Source: Roseiarcus sp963753135
Lineage (GTDB): Bacteria; Pseudomonadota; Alphaproteobacteria; Rhizobiales; Beijerinckiaceae
Direction: 5' to 3'
DNA length: 64,000 bases
NCBI GenBank assembly: GCA_963753135.1
Contig: CAVWBA010000001.1
Span: 1 to 64,000, forward strand
Shown: positions 18,819-27,345 of the stretch, piece by piece
Numbering within the stretch: position 1 is the first letter of the stretch
How the letters are laid out: every line of letters begins with the position of its first letter
Position numbers and translations under genes: made by a program
The notes under the pieces: generated by a model
What the model was told of the DNA's origin: nothing
Seen by the model: only the letters and a program-made list of their open reading frames with translations
Databases searched by the model: none

Positions 18819-19541
18819 ATGAGCGATACGGGAACGCTGATCAGGCCGGTGAGCCGCGCGACGCTCCCGCAGGAGATCGTCAAGGCGCTGACCGACCTGA
18901 TCATGAAGAGGGTCTGGAAGCCCGGCGATCTCATCCCTTCCGAAAAGGAGTTGGCGATCCGGTTCCAGGTCGGGCGCTCGACGATCCGGGAGGCGGTGAA
19001 AAGCCTCGTCGTGCTGGGCGTCCTCGAAGCGCGCGCAGGCGAAGGCTCGTTCGTCCGGGAGCCAACCTCGGAGCTCCTGTCGGGCGGCTTCCGCTGGGGC
19101 CTTCTGCTCAGCGAAGGCAATCTTGACGACTTCGTCGATGTCCGCGTTCTGATCGAAGTGGAATGCGCGCGCCGCGCCGCCGCCAACATGACGGGCGATC
19201 TCATTTCGCGGCTCGATGCGACCTTGGAGGAAATGCGCTCGGAGCCGATGGACCACGGCGCCTTCATGGACAGCGACACCCGCTTCCATCTGGCGATCGC
19301 CCACGCCGCCCGGAACCCAATCTTTGAAACGGTCGGCTCGACCATCCAGTCGATCGTGCGGATCTGGTACCCCAAGACCTATTACATCCCGGAGACCAAG
19401 GAGCGCACGATCGCCGAGCATCGCGCGATCGTGAACAGCATCCTCTCAGGCGACAGCGACGCCGCGGGAGAGGCCATGCGCGCGCATCTCATCGCGGCGG
19501 CCCGGCGCCTGCGCACCCTGCTGCCGTCCCAGGAAAGCTGA
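18819..19541 (+). CDS. GntR/FadR-family transcriptional regulator
   Basis: A 240-residue repressor-type regulator. I took the ATG at 18819 because it begins just before the conserved winged helix (residues about 15-75: L-P-Q-E-I-V-K-A-L, P-S-E-K-E-L-A, V-G-R-S-T-I-R-E-A-V-K-S-L). The C-terminal FCD effector domain includes F-H-L-A-I-A-H-A-A-R-N and E-H-R-A-I-V-N-S-I, with Asp/His residues that usually bind a metal near an organic acid. It diverges from the second sugar operon and probably represses it until a sugar acid binds. Palindromes in the gap support this. Confidence 0.9.
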   Translation: MSDTGTLIRPVSRATLPQEIVKALTDLIMKRVWKPGDLIPSEKELAIRFQVGRSTIREAVKSLVVLGVLEARAGEGSFVREPTSELLSGGFRWGLLLSEGNLDDFVDVRVLIEVECARRAAANMTGDLISRLDATLEEMRSEPMDHGAFMDSDTRFHLAIAHAARNPIFETVGSTIQSIVRIWYPKTYYIPETKERTIAEHRAIVNSILSGDSDAAGEAMRAHLIAAARRLRTLLPSQES

Positions 19542-19553
19542 GAGGACCGCCCG

Positions 19554-20576
19554 TCAGCGCCAGCCGAGCGCCGGGGCGACGTGGGTCAGGATCGCCTCGA
19601 TGACATGCGCATTGTAGGCGACGCCAAGCTGGTTCGGCACGGTCAGAAGGAGGGTGTCGGCCTCGGCGATGGCCTCGTCTCGTCTGAGCTCCTCGACGAG
19701 AACGTCGGGCTCGGCGGCATAGCTGCGGCCGAAGATCGCGCGTGTCCTCTCGTCGATGAAGCCAACCTGGTCCCTCTCTTCGCCGCCGCGGCCGAAATAG
19801 GCGCGATCGCGATCGTCCACGAGCGCGAAGATGCTGCGGCTCACCGACACGCGAGGCTCGCGCTTGTGCCCCGCCTCTTTCCACGCGGCGCGGAAGGCGC
19901 GGATCTGGGTGGCCTGCTGGATGTGGAACGGCTCGCCGGTCTCGTCGTTCTTGAGCGTCGAGCTTTGCAGGTTCATGGCCCTCTTCGCCGCCCAGACGGC
20001 GGTGGCGTTGGAGCCCGCGCCCCACCAGATCCGCTCGCGCAGGCCGTTTGAATGGGGCTCGAGGCGCAAGAGACCCGGCGGATTGGGGAACATCGGCCGC
20101 GGGTTGGGCTCGGCGAACCCCTCGCCGCGCAAGAGGTCGAGGAATACCTCGGCATGGCGGCGGCCCATGTCGGCGTCGCTCTCGCCCTCGGCGGGGCGGT
20201 AGCCGAAATAGCGCCACCCGTCGATCACCTGCTCGGGCGAGCCGCGGCTGATCCCAAGCTGCAGCCGGCCGCCCGCGATGAGGTCGGCCGCGCCCGCATC
20301 CTCGGCCATGTAGAGCGGGTTCTCGTAGCGCATGTCGATGACCGCCGTGCCGATCTCGATGCGGCTCGTCCTGGCGCCGACCGCCGCCAGCAAGGGGAAC
20401 GGCGAGGCGAGCTGGCGGGCGAAGTGATGAACGCGGAAATAGGCCCCGTCCGCGCCCAGTTCCTCGGCCGCGACGGCGAGATCGATCGATTGCAGGAGGG
20501 CGTCCGCCGCCGAGCGCGTCTGCGATTGCGGCGAGGGCGTCCAGTGCCCGAACGAGAGGAAACCGATTGTCTTCAT
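19554..20576 (-). CDS. LLM-class flavin-dependent oxidoreductase
   Basis: A 340-residue protein of the bacterial luciferase-like family. The start is the ATG at 20576, giving M-K-T-I-G-F-L-S-F-G-H-W-T; upstream in-frame codons lack any family match. Conserved features include A-E-E-L-G-A-D-G-A-Y-F-R-V-H-H-F, T-A-V-I-D-M-R-Y-E-N-P and R-L-Q-L-G-I-S-R-G-S-P-E-Q, which form the flavin barrel. The natural substrate is unknown; these enzymes use FMN or F420-like cofactors for mono-oxygenation. It converges with the GntR regulator gene 12 bases away and is probably a separate transcription unit. Confidence 0.88.
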   Translation of the reverse strand: MKTIGFLSFGHWTPSPQSQTRSAADALLQSIDLAVAAEELGADGAYFRVHHFARQLASPFPLLAAVGARTSRIEIGTAVIDMRYENPLYMAEDAGAADLIAGGRLQLGISRGSPEQVIDGWRYFGYRPAEGESDADMGRRHAEVFLDLLRGEGFAEPNPRPMFPNPPGLLRLEPHSNGLRERIWWGAGSNATAVWAAKRAMNLQSSTLKNDETGEPFHIQQATQIRAFRAAWKEAGHKREPRVSVSRSIFALVDDRDRAYFGRGGEERDQVGFIDERTRAIFGRSYAAEPDVLVEELRRDEAIAEADTLLLTVPNQLGVAYNAHVIEAILTHVAPALGWR

Positions 20577-20681
20577 GAGGTCCGAGCCTAGCGACACGGG
20601 AATGCAGCGAGCAAGCGGCTCGCCGCCAGCCCAAACTGCGGATACAACCAAGGCGGGAATTCGACGGTAAATAAACGCGCC

Positions 20682-20745
20682 TAAACGCTAGTAAGTGCTA
20701 GTAAGTGCTAGTAAATTTACGAACGTTTACTAGCGTTTATTTTTT
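20682..20745. repeat. 10-bp phased octamer repeats with inverted copy
   Basis: GCTAGTAA occurs three times in direct orientation at 20687, 20697 and 20707, exactly one helical turn apart, and once inverted as TTACTAGC at 20727-20734. The outer arms TAAACGCTAGTAA (20682-20694) and TTACTAGCGTTTA (20727-20739) are perfect 13-base inverted repeats, and six T residues follow. It could be a protein-binding array or, as RNA, a large hairpin with a U-tract. The surrounding 20640-20800 is AT-rich. Confidence 0.6.
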
Positions 20746-21106
20746 CAAATCGGGACTTTTCAATGGGTTACGGCCGATCCAAATAAAAAAATTTGCCCCG
20801 AGTTCCGGTTCGCGCGGCAGTTGTGGACCAACATTTCAAGCAGCCACGTGCTTCTTGTCTTCTCGCCCGTCTACCGGCGAGCGGGAAAGTAGATTCCGTC
20901 AGTGCGAATTGTTAGCTCATATTTCTGATTTTGTCAAGGAAACTCGCTGGAAATTCGTGGCTCTTATGGCTTTGGCTGGGTCGGCCCTGTGCCCCTGAGC
21001 ATTCTGCTTGGTCAAAGCCCAATCGCCTTCTTAAGGTCGACCGCTTCAGGCAAAAGAAAGGGCTGCCTCGCGGCAGCCCTTTGCATACGACACGACACTG
21101 AAACGG
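20746..21106. other. intergenic region, no gene recognised
   Basis: The region between the phased repeats and the PEP-CTERM gene has a short open frame of about 97 codons on the plus strand, but its translation has no family resemblance and no good ribosome binding site. The 3' end (about 21050-21100) holds GCTGCC..GGCAGC arms that could form the terminator of the PEP-CTERM gene. Confidence 0.35.
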
Positions 21107-21763
21107 TCAGACCGCCAGCGCACGAACTTTCGAGTTCCGACGGAACCCCGCATAGCCCAGGCCAGCAAAGCCCAGGGCCATCATCGCCCAGGTCGAAGGC
21201 TCAGGAACGGCGGAGCCGAGGCTGAACTCAAACGCATTCTTGCCGGCGTCGTGGAAGTCAACCGTCATAAACGGACCAAGACCGGTGATGGTAACCCACT
21301 GATTGTTCTCGGCTAAGTTCTGGCTGCCGTTTCCGATCGCTCCGAGCGCCACCAAATCGCTGCCCGTCAGCGTGTAGCCATCGATCGTTATCGACACCTG
21401 ATTGAGAATACCGTCGACCCCCACGTCGTCGATCGAGCCCCAATAGATGCTGAGGCTGGTTTGAGCCGTGGCCCAGGTCGCCTGCTCTGTGCCGCCGTTT
21501 TGAACGGACATATAGGTTGTGTCGCCCATTCCCCAAGGCGCGGCGTATTTGCCGGGCAAACTCCCCTTCTCGGTTGCGGCGCTACCGGACAGGAGCGACC
21601 AGGTAACATCGCCCAATGTGAAATTACTCTCGCCCGCGGCAAGCGAAGCGAAGTACTGCGGATCTGCTGGCCCTGGCGATAAGGTAACCACTGGAGCGGC
21701 GCTTGCCGCTCCGCTCAGGGCCAACCAGGCAAGCCCCGTTGTCGTCACTACAGCTCTGCGCAT
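21107..21763 (-). CDS. PEP-CTERM sorting domain protein
   Basis: A 218-residue exported protein. It starts at the ATG at 21763 (M-R-R-A-V-V-T-T-T) with a signal peptide ending near A-S-A-A-P. The middle is a beta-rich, Gly/Thr/Ser-rich domain without clear homology. The C-terminus carries the canonical exosortase signal: V-P-E-P-S-T-W, a hydrophobic helix A-M-M-A-L-G-F-A-G-L-G-Y-A-G and the basic tail F-R-R-N-S-K. Such proteins are cleaved and attached or released at the surface, often together with exopolysaccharide. No exosortase gene lies in this window. Confidence 0.9.
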   Translation of the reverse strand: MRRAVVTTTGLAWLALSGAASAAPVVTLSPGPADPQYFASLAAGESNFTLGDVTWSLLSGSAATEKGSLPGKYAAPWGMGDTTYMSVQNGGTEQATWATAQTSLSIYWGSIDDVGVDGILNQVSITIDGYTLTGSDLVALGAIGNGSQNLAENNQWVTITGLGPFMTVDFHDAGKNAFEFSLGSAVPEPSTWAMMALGFAGLGYAGFRRNSKVRALAV

Positions 21764-22296
21764 CTTAAGGACCCCGTAAATTGGCCACACACAACTCGCA
21801 AATAGCGTTACAATTCACTAACGTCAATTGGTATCCGGGGCCGGAGCAGGAGGCCCGAGAACAGAAAAGAAAATATCGCTTTTGACGAAAAATCATTGAT
21901 TTTACTGTGCAAAACAGATGGGTGTCCCGTCCCCTGGAACATCCAAGATGACAGTGCTAAAAAAAATTTCTTCGAGGTAACCTTGCTGCCGCTATCGCCA
22001 AAGGATGTCACCCGGCTTCTCGAAACAACCGCCGAGGCGCAGGTCGCCTGGACAAAATGAGAAATCTCTAGCGCTTCCGACCCCTAACCAGGTTTCGTCC
22101 GCGCACGCATCCGAGCACACGCCGCTTGCCCGCGTTGGTCGAAACAAGGCAACCGACTGAGTTCGACCCAAGCGATATGAAAATGCCGCGCGCCTTTCGA
22201 TCACAAGCCTTCGAACTCGTATGCTCCCATTTGCGTGCGGAAAATGCGGGGAAATGATCGACCAGCGAGATGCAGGCGATTGAAGGTCGAGCGACC
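21764..22296. other. intergenic region, no gene recognised
   Basis: The 530-bp gap between the PEP-CTERM gene and the kinase gene is relatively AT-rich in 21790-22000, which fits a promoter zone for the PEP-CTERM gene on the minus strand. Open frames in the gap have no start context or recognisable protein signature. Confidence 0.35.
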
Positions 22297-23364
22297 TCAA
22301 GAGCGCTGGCTCAGATGCTTGAGCAGCCAGTCGGGCTCGCCGAAAGCGCCGGACTTGGAGGCACAGGAGGTTCCCGACCAAAGACCGGACTCCATGCGGG
22401 AAAAGGGAACGCCGTGGAGAAACTCGCCGTCCACGCGAAGCCGGGTCGCTTTCATGACGCGGCAAACGCCGGCGAATGTCTCCCCGCCCACCACCGTCAG
22501 TCCGCCGAGCGGGGGAAGGCGGCCGGAAAGCAGTTCGAGCCCGCTCGCGATGCGCTCGGCCGCCTCCAATTCGGTCAGACCCGACGGCAGGGCGGGCAGG
22601 ACAACGCAGGCCCCGAACGCCTCGAGCGTAGTCCGGACGCGGCCGGCGAAACTCGATTCGGCCGCCATGGGCGTCAAACACTCCGGCTGCGCCGCGGCGA
22701 GGACTTCGACTTGACGAAGGGTGACGGGATGGCGCGAGCCGACAATCACGAGATGCGGATGATTTAAAGGTTGGGCGGCCCGCGGCGGCTCTTGCGCGAG
22801 CGCCCTCGCCAGTCCAGCTGCACCGCACCAAAGCATGCCGGGCTCGTTGGCGTAGCGTTTCGCAATGGCGTCGAGGTCGGCGTCGCTTTCCGCGTCGCTC
22901 ACGACAATTTCGCAGTCGGCGCTGCGAGGCGAAACGCCATGACGCTCAAGCTCCGCCGCGACGTCCTTGATCAGTATGGGGTCGCCGGACGGTTGCGCCA
23001 GCATCTGCAGGCCGCCTCGCGTCAGGCGACCGTGAGCGGGAACCGCCGGCGCCAGCACGATCCGGCGGAACATGCCGGAGTTGACGATCTCGGCCAGTTC
23101 CGCCGCCCAATGGCCGCGCAGCAAACTGTCGATCTTCTTGAACGCAAGATCCGCGCCCGAATACCAATGCAGGCTGTCGCGCGTGCGAGCGACGGCGGTC
23201 TTCTCATCGCCATCGCGGCAGGACAGGTTCAGGGCATAGGAGCCTTCGGGCGGCTCAGTCGTCCGATCCAACAAAACCGGCAGCGGACCGACGGCGCCGG
23301 TGAACTGAGCCGCGGTGTCGAGCGCTCCGGTCAGGTCGTCAGCGATGAGGCGCAGGGTCGTCAT
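22297..23364 (-). CDS. four-carbon acid sugar kinase family (DUF1537)
   Basis: A 355-residue kinase. The N-terminal DUF1537 domain starts with the hallmark A-D-D-L-T-G-A at 8-14 and continues with K-K-I-D-S-L-L-R-G-H (substrate loop). The C-terminal nucleotide-binding domain has G-L-T-V-V-G-G-E-T-F-A-G-V near 290. Characterised members phosphorylate D-threonate, L-threonate, D-erythronate or 3-oxo-isoapionate at O4. It diverges from a PdxA2-type dehydrogenase 138 bp away, the pair described for D-threonate or D-erythronate breakdown to dihydroxyacetone phosphate. The length is slightly below the usual 400-430, mainly in the linker. The stereochemistry of the substrate is undecided. Confidence 0.88.
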   Translation of the reverse strand: MTTLRLIADDLTGALDTAAQFTGAVGPLPVLLDRTTEPPEGSYALNLSCRDGDEKTAVARTRDSLHWYSGADLAFKKIDSLLRGHWAAELAEIVNSGMFRRIVLAPAVPAHGRLTRGGLQMLAQPSGDPILIKDVAAELERHGVSPRSADCEIVVSDAESDADLDAIAKRYANEPGMLWCGAAGLARALAQEPPRAAQPLNHPHLVIVGSRHPVTLRQVEVLAAAQPECLTPMAAESSFAGRVRTTLEAFGACVVLPALPSGLTELEAAERIASGLELLSGRLPPLGGLTVVGGETFAGVCRVMKATRLRVDGEFLHGVPFSRMESGLWSGTSCASKSGAFGEPDWLLKHLSQRS

Positions 23365-23502
23365 GCGACCGCTTGCGCCGCCGCCTCGAGCGCGGTCTCG
23401 GTCAAAGCCGCGCCGCTGATCGCATGAGTCCCGATGAAGGCGACATCCCTTTTCATGCTAAAGACCTTACGCGAGTTCGGCTGCGACAACGAAGGGGGAA
23501 AA

Positions 23503-24547
23503 GTGACTGGTCCCAGGATAGCGGTGACGTCGGGCGACCCGGCCGGGATTGGTCCGGAAATCATGGCGCGCGCGGCTTCCGGCTTGCGCAAACGTGTCGC
23601 GGCCGGGGAGCTTTCCCTTCTCCTCATTGGCGCGCGCTCGGCCCATCGCGAAGCGCTGAAGCAGCTTGGCCTGGACGATCCTGCGACGCCAGTCTCCATC
23701 GCGAAGCCCGGCGCGGATTTGCCCCCTATCGGTTTCATCGACATCGACGCCGCCCGCGTCCATGTGCCGTCCGGCCAATCGACTGCGGAGGGCGGCCGGA
23801 TTGCCTATGACGCGATCGCGACCGCCGTACGCCTTGCGCTCGAGGGCGTCGCCGACGCCATCTGCACCGGGCCAATCAGCAAGGAAGCGCTCAACTTCGC
23901 GGGCCATCATTATAGCGGCCACACGGAGTTGCTTGCCGATCTCACGGGCGCGCGCGACAGCGTGATGCTGCTCGTTCACGGCAATATGCGCGTGAGCCAT
24001 ATCACCACCCATACTGCGCTCGAAGACGTGCCGAAGCGCGTGACGCCGGAACGGATCGCCCGTGTCGTGTCGCTCACCGACGACGCGCTCAAGGCGCTTC
24101 ATGTTGCCACGCCGCCGCATCGCCATCGCGGCGCTCAATCCGCATGCCGGCGAAGGCGGCCTGTTCGGCCGGCAGGACATCGATGTCGTCGAGCCGACGA
24201 TTGAGCGCCTGCGCAAGCAAGGGTACGATGTGCACGGGCCCGTGCCCGGCGACACGGTCTTTGTGAAGCTGCGCGCGGAGCAGTTCGACGCCGTGGTCGC
24301 CATGTATCACGACCAGGGCCACATTCCGGTCAAGCTGCTCGGCTTCTCCGTCGATAGCAAAACCGGTCGCTGGGAGGCGTTGAGCGGCGTCAATGTGACG
24401 CTCGGCCTTCCGATCATCCGAACGTCCGTCGACCACGGCACGGCCTTCGACATCGCGGGCCGCGGAATCGCGAGCGAAACGAGCCTGATCGAGGCGATCG
24501 ATCTCGCCGTCACCTTGGCGCGCGCGCGCCAAACAGTGAGGGCTTAG
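23503..24547 (+). pseudogene. pdxA2: PdxA2-type 4-phosphoerythronate/threonate dehydrogenase, +1 frameshift
   Basis: Reconstructed length is 347 residues. I chose GTG at 23503, preceded by AAGGGGG, since the protein then begins V-T-G-P-R-I-A-V-T-S-G-D-P-A-G-I-G-P-E like the family. Metal-ligand regions are present: H-H-Y-S-G-H-T-E-L-L-A, V-S-H-I-T-T-H-T-A-L, and A-M-Y-H-D-Q-G-H-I-P-V-K-L. The frame breaks at about 24113-24116, where removing one C joins V-A-T-P to R-I-A-I-A-A-L-N-P-H-A-G-E. The divergent DUF1537 kinase and the V-S-H-I-T-T-H form favour PdxA2 (oxidation and decarboxylation of 4-phospho-threonate to dihydroxyacetone phosphate) over true PdxA of vitamin B6 synthesis, although pdxJ lies 1.3 kb away. 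Confidence 0.8.
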
Positions 24548-24558
24548 AGGGGCGAGGA

Positions 24559-24633
24559 TGGTGCCGGATGAGGGGATTGAACCCCCGACCTTCGGTTTAC
24601 AAAACCGCTGCTCTACCGCTGAGCTAATCCGGC
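24559..24633 (-). tRNA. tRNA-Thr (anticodon TGT)
   Basis: On the minus strand a complete cloverleaf runs from GCCGGAT (acceptor) through the D-loop A-G-C-G-G-T-A, the anticodon loop TTTGTAA with anticodon TGT, and the T-arm GGGGG-TTCAATC-CCCTC, to ATCCGGC, discriminator A and an encoded CCA (24561-24559). The first anticodon-stem pair (G/A) is a mismatch. It is the only tRNA gene seen in the window, between pdxA2 and the cupin gene. Confidence 0.95.
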
Positions 24634-24690
24634 GCTTTTTAAGCGGCTTTTGCGCTATCAGCGAGCCGGCCCACACGCAAGGGCGCGCTT

Positions 24691-25113
24691 TCAAGCGGAG
24701 CCGGCCGCGACGGTCGGCGCCCAACGCCCGGCCACCGGCGTGGCCTCATCCATGCCGGGCCATGGCGGCATGGTGATGGCGACGAACGCGAGGGCCGCGC
24801 CGGCGTCGGCGCGAAACTGAAACGCGGTTCCGAGCGGAATGGTCAGCGACGTCCCGGGCGCAAGCGGGTCGATCGATTCGACGCCGGCCTGAAGGCGCCA
24901 GATGCTGCCCCTGCCGCTCACCACAAACCAGATCTCCTCCACCGTTCGATGCGTGACCGCGTGAGAGACCGCGCCTGCGGGCAATTCAAAATGCGCCATG
25001 CTTCCGCCCGCGAGGCTTAAGAGCAGGCGCACCGCCGTTCCGTCCGGCGCGGTCGCGTCGACGCCCTCGCTGAGCGACTTGGTTTCGTACGGTTTGGTCG
25101 CGGTCGCCGTCAT
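24691..25113 (-). CDS. cupin-domain protein
   Basis: A 140-residue single-domain cupin. It starts at the ATG at 25113 (M-T-A-T-A-T-K-P-Y-E-T-K-S-L-S). The beta-barrel motifs are visible: V-S-H-A-V-T-H-R-T-V-E-E-I-W-F-V-V-S-G-R-G (motif 1 with two His and Glu) and P-L-G-T-A-F-Q-F-R-A (motif 2, where the usual His is replaced by Gln or Phe). It probably binds a metal and a small ligand; enzyme or sensor role unknown. It is transcribed away from pyrE, with an 80-bp gap. Confidence 0.82.
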   Translation of the reverse strand: MTATATKPYETKSLSEGVDATAPDGTAVRLLLSLAGGSMAHFELPAGAVSHAVTHRTVEEIWFVVSGRGSIWRLQAGVESIDPLAPGTSLTIPLGTAFQFRADAGAALAFVAITMPPWPGMDEATPVAGRWAPTVAAGSA

Positions 25114-25193
25114 CGGGGGAGCGCCTTGCGGGTTCGGGCGGCCCAAAACCGCGTTGTCTTGGCGCGGCGGTCGGCGGCCTGCTAGATAAGGGC

Positions 25194-25799
25194 ATGACGA
25201 GCCCGAGCCTAACCGCGGATCAAGCGCTTGACGAGTTTCGCGCCGCCGGCGCCCTGCTCACCGGCCATTTCATCCTGTCCTCGGGGCTGCACTCGCCGGT
25301 GTTTTTGCAAAAGATGTTCGTGTTCCAGGATCCGGCGCGCACCGAGCGCCTCTGCCGGGCGCTGGCTGAGAAAGCCCGCGAAGCGTTCGGAGCGATCGAC
25401 ATCGTCGCCTCGCCCGCGCTCGGCGGCATCGTTCCCGGCTACGAGACCGCACGCTGGCTTGGCGCCAAGGCGATCTTCGTCGAGCGCGAGGGCGGCGTCT
25501 TCAAGTTGCGCCGCGGCTTCACCATTCCTCCCGGGGCGCGCGTGCTGATGGTCGAGGATATCATCACGACCGGCCTCTCCTCGCGCGAGACGCTGGCGGC
25601 TTTGGCCGAGCATCCGGGCAGGATCGTCGGAGCCGCTTGCCTCATCGACCGATCGGGCGGCCAAGCGGACATCGGCGTTCCCCGCGTAGCGCTGGCGACG
25701 CTCGACATCCCGGCCTACCCGCCCGATGCTCTGCCGCCGGAACTCGCGGCGCTTCCGGCCATCAAACCGGGGAGCCGCGCGCTCGCCGGCGCGGCGTGA
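25194..25799 (+). CDS. pyrE: orotate phosphoribosyltransferase
   Basis: A 201-residue enzyme of pyrimidine biosynthesis that joins orotate and PRPP to form orotidine monophosphate. The substrate loop F-V-E-R-E-G-G-V-F-K-L-R-R-G-F and the PRPP-binding motif V-L-M-V-E-D-I-I-T-T-G-L-S-S are both present, as is S-S-G-L-H-S-P-V-F near the start. The ATG has AAGGG upstream. It is the first gene of a pyrE-pdxJ-acpS run typical of Hyphomicrobiales and is intact. Confidence 0.96.
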   Translation: MTSPSLTADQALDEFRAAGALLTGHFILSSGLHSPVFLQKMFVFQDPARTERLCRALAEKAREAFGAIDIVASPALGGIVPGYETARWLGAKAIFVEREGGVFKLRRGFTIPPGARVLMVEDIITTGLSSRETLAALAEHPGRIVGAACLIDRSGGQADIGVPRVALATLDIPAYPPDALPPELAALPAIKPGSRALAGAA

Positions 25800-25828
25800 C
25801 CCGCCCAAACGAAGGAGGAGCGGCGCAC

Positions 25829-26587
25829 ATGACAGCGCTTCGGCTTGGCGTCAACGTCGATCACGTCGCGACCGTCCGCAACGCGCGCGGCGGCGCGGTC
25901 CCCGACCCCGTTCGCGCGGCGCTGCTTGCGATCGAAGCCGGCGCGGACGGCATCACCGCGCATCTGCGCGAGGATCGCCGGCACATTCAGGACGACGACA
26001 TGCGCCGCCTCAAGGCGTCGATCGCGAAACCGCTCAATTTCGAGATGGCCGCGACCGAGGCCATGCTCGACATTGCGCTCAACATCCGTCCGCACGCCTG
26101 CTGCCTCGTGCCGGAAAAGCGGACGGAACGCACCACCGAAGGCGGCCTCGACGTCGTCAACGGGTTTAAGGACTTGAAGCCGTTCGTCGCCGAGCTCACG
26201 CGGGAAGGCATCCGGGTGTCGATGTTCATCGAACCCTCGCCGGAGGCGTTGAAAGCCAGCGCCGACCTCGGAGCGCCAGTCGTCGAGCTGCACACCGGAG
26301 CCTGGTGCGACGCGCGGGCGCGAGGCGAGGCCGCCAAGGCCGGTCACGAGTTCGCTCGCCTCCGCACCGCGGCCGCTCAAACCGCGGCGCTCGGGCTCGA
26401 ATGCCACGCCGGCCACGGGCTCGACTACGACACCGCCCGGCTCATCGTCGCCCTGCCGCAGATCGTGGAACTCAACATCGGCCATTTCCTCATCGGCGAA
26501 GCGATCTTTGTCGGTCTCGCCGAAACCGTGAAGGCGATGCGCATGGCGATGACGCAAGGACGCGCCGCGGCGGAGCGCGCGCTTTGA
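25829..26587 (+). CDS. pdxJ: pyridoxine 5'-phosphate synthase
   Basis: A 252-residue TIM-barrel enzyme that condenses 1-deoxyxylulose 5-phosphate with 3-amino-2-oxopropyl phosphate in vitamin B6 synthesis. It begins M-T-A-L-R-L-G-V-N-V-D-H-V-A-T-V-R-N-A-R; other motifs are I-T-A-H-L-R-E-D-R-R-H-I, V-E-L-H-T-G, and L-N-I-G-H-F-L-I-G-E. AAGGAGG is placed well before the ATG, which excludes longer upstream starts. It lies 29 bases after pyrE, and its stop overlaps the acpS start codon. Confidence 0.96.
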   Translation: MTALRLGVNVDHVATVRNARGGAVPDPVRAALLAIEAGADGITAHLREDRRHIQDDDMRRLKASIAKPLNFEMAATEAMLDIALNIRPHACCLVPEKRTERTTEGGLDVVNGFKDLKPFVAELTREGIRVSMFIEPSPEALKASADLGAPVVELHTGAWCDARARGEAAKAGHEFARLRTAAAQTAALGLECHAGHGLDYDTARLIVALPQIVELNIGHFLIGEAIFVGLAETVKAMRMAMTQGRAAAERAL

Positions 26588-26985
26588 TCATCGGGATCGG
26601 CAGCGACCTCTGCGACATCGAGCGCATCGAGATGACGCTCGCGCGCCATGGCGAGCGCTTCACCGCCCGTTGCTTCACCGAGATTGAACAACGCCGCTCG
26701 GATCGAAAGGCCGGACGCGCGGCCTCATACGCGAAGAGATTCGCCGCCAAGGAGGCCTGCGCCAAAGCGTTGGGCACCGGCCTCAGGCGGGGCGTGTTCT
26801 GGCGCGACATGGGCGTGGTCAATCTTCCGTCCGGACAGCCGACCATGAAGCTCACCGGCGGCGCCGCCGAACGGCTGAAAGCGATCCTGCCGGCGGGAAC
26901 CGAGCCGTTCATTCACCTGACGCTGACCGACGAGGGGCCGTACGCCCAGGCGTTCGTGGTCATCGAGGCCCGCCCTCCGCCGTAG
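26584..26985 (+). CDS. acpS: holo-acyl carrier protein synthase
   Basis: A 133-residue 4'-phosphopantetheinyl transferase that activates acyl carrier proteins. The protein must begin I-I-G-I-G-S-D-L-C-D-I-E-R-I, which places the start at a TTG overlapping the pdxJ stop (TTGA, 26584-26587); no ATG is available there. The metal-binding Asp in G-S-D and the R-F-A-A-K-E-A motif are present. Translational coupling to pdxJ would help the weak TTG. In many relatives lepB, rnc and era follow acpS; here the next gene is an autotransporter, so the usual order is broken. Confidence 0.93.
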   Translation: MIIGIGSDLCDIERIEMTLARHGERFTARCFTEIEQRRSDRKAGRAASYAKRFAAKEACAKALGTGLRRGVFWRDMGVVNLPSGQPTMKLTGGAAERLKAILPAGTEPFIHLTLTDEGPYAQAFVVIEARPPP

Positions 26986-27345
26986 GAAGAGGAATAATGA
27001 GGAGAGGACTGGTGCTTTAGAGGCATGACGACGGGGCCTAAAGGCGCCGGTCAAAACCCCAATGAGCCTGACTGGAATCGACGTTAAGCGGACATAGCAG
27101 ACAGCGACCTTGGACGCCTCAATTGGGCGGAAAGCGGCCGTCGTAGAGACGGTCTGCAACGGCCGAACCGCACAACTCCTGTCTATGGCCCGATCGCCCA
27201 AAAATCGGCGCACCTGCTTTGCCTGCGATCATGGCGTCTGGCGCTTCCCGTGTTATACTTTCGGGTAAGTCAAAATCATACGCGTCGAGAAGGCTGGGCA
27301 AGCTCAGCGTCAAAAGCAGAGCAGGGCGAGAAAGAGGGGGCAAGG
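26986..27345. other. intergenic region upstream of autotransporter
   Basis: About 360 bases between acpS and the autotransporter start. No gene is supported. AGAGGGGG near 27334 serves as the ribosome binding site of the autotransporter. No clear terminator of the pyrE-pdxJ-acpS operon is seen. Confidence 0.35.

Noticed and set aside
20705..20998. 97-codon plus-strand frame after the phased repeats
   Set aside because: No ribosome binding site, no domain, mixed composition with many Cys/Phe/Arg; it looks like a chance frame.
23361..23456. 31-codon minus-strand frame overlapping the DUF1537 kinase start by ATGA
   Set aside because: A weak ribosome binding site exists, but the peptide matches nothing and lies in the divergent promoter gap; overlap by chance is likely.
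27250..27345. upstream extension of the autotransporter frame
   Set aside because: The ATG at 27346 has the ribosome binding site and is followed by a proper signal peptide; the extension is polar and unrelated.
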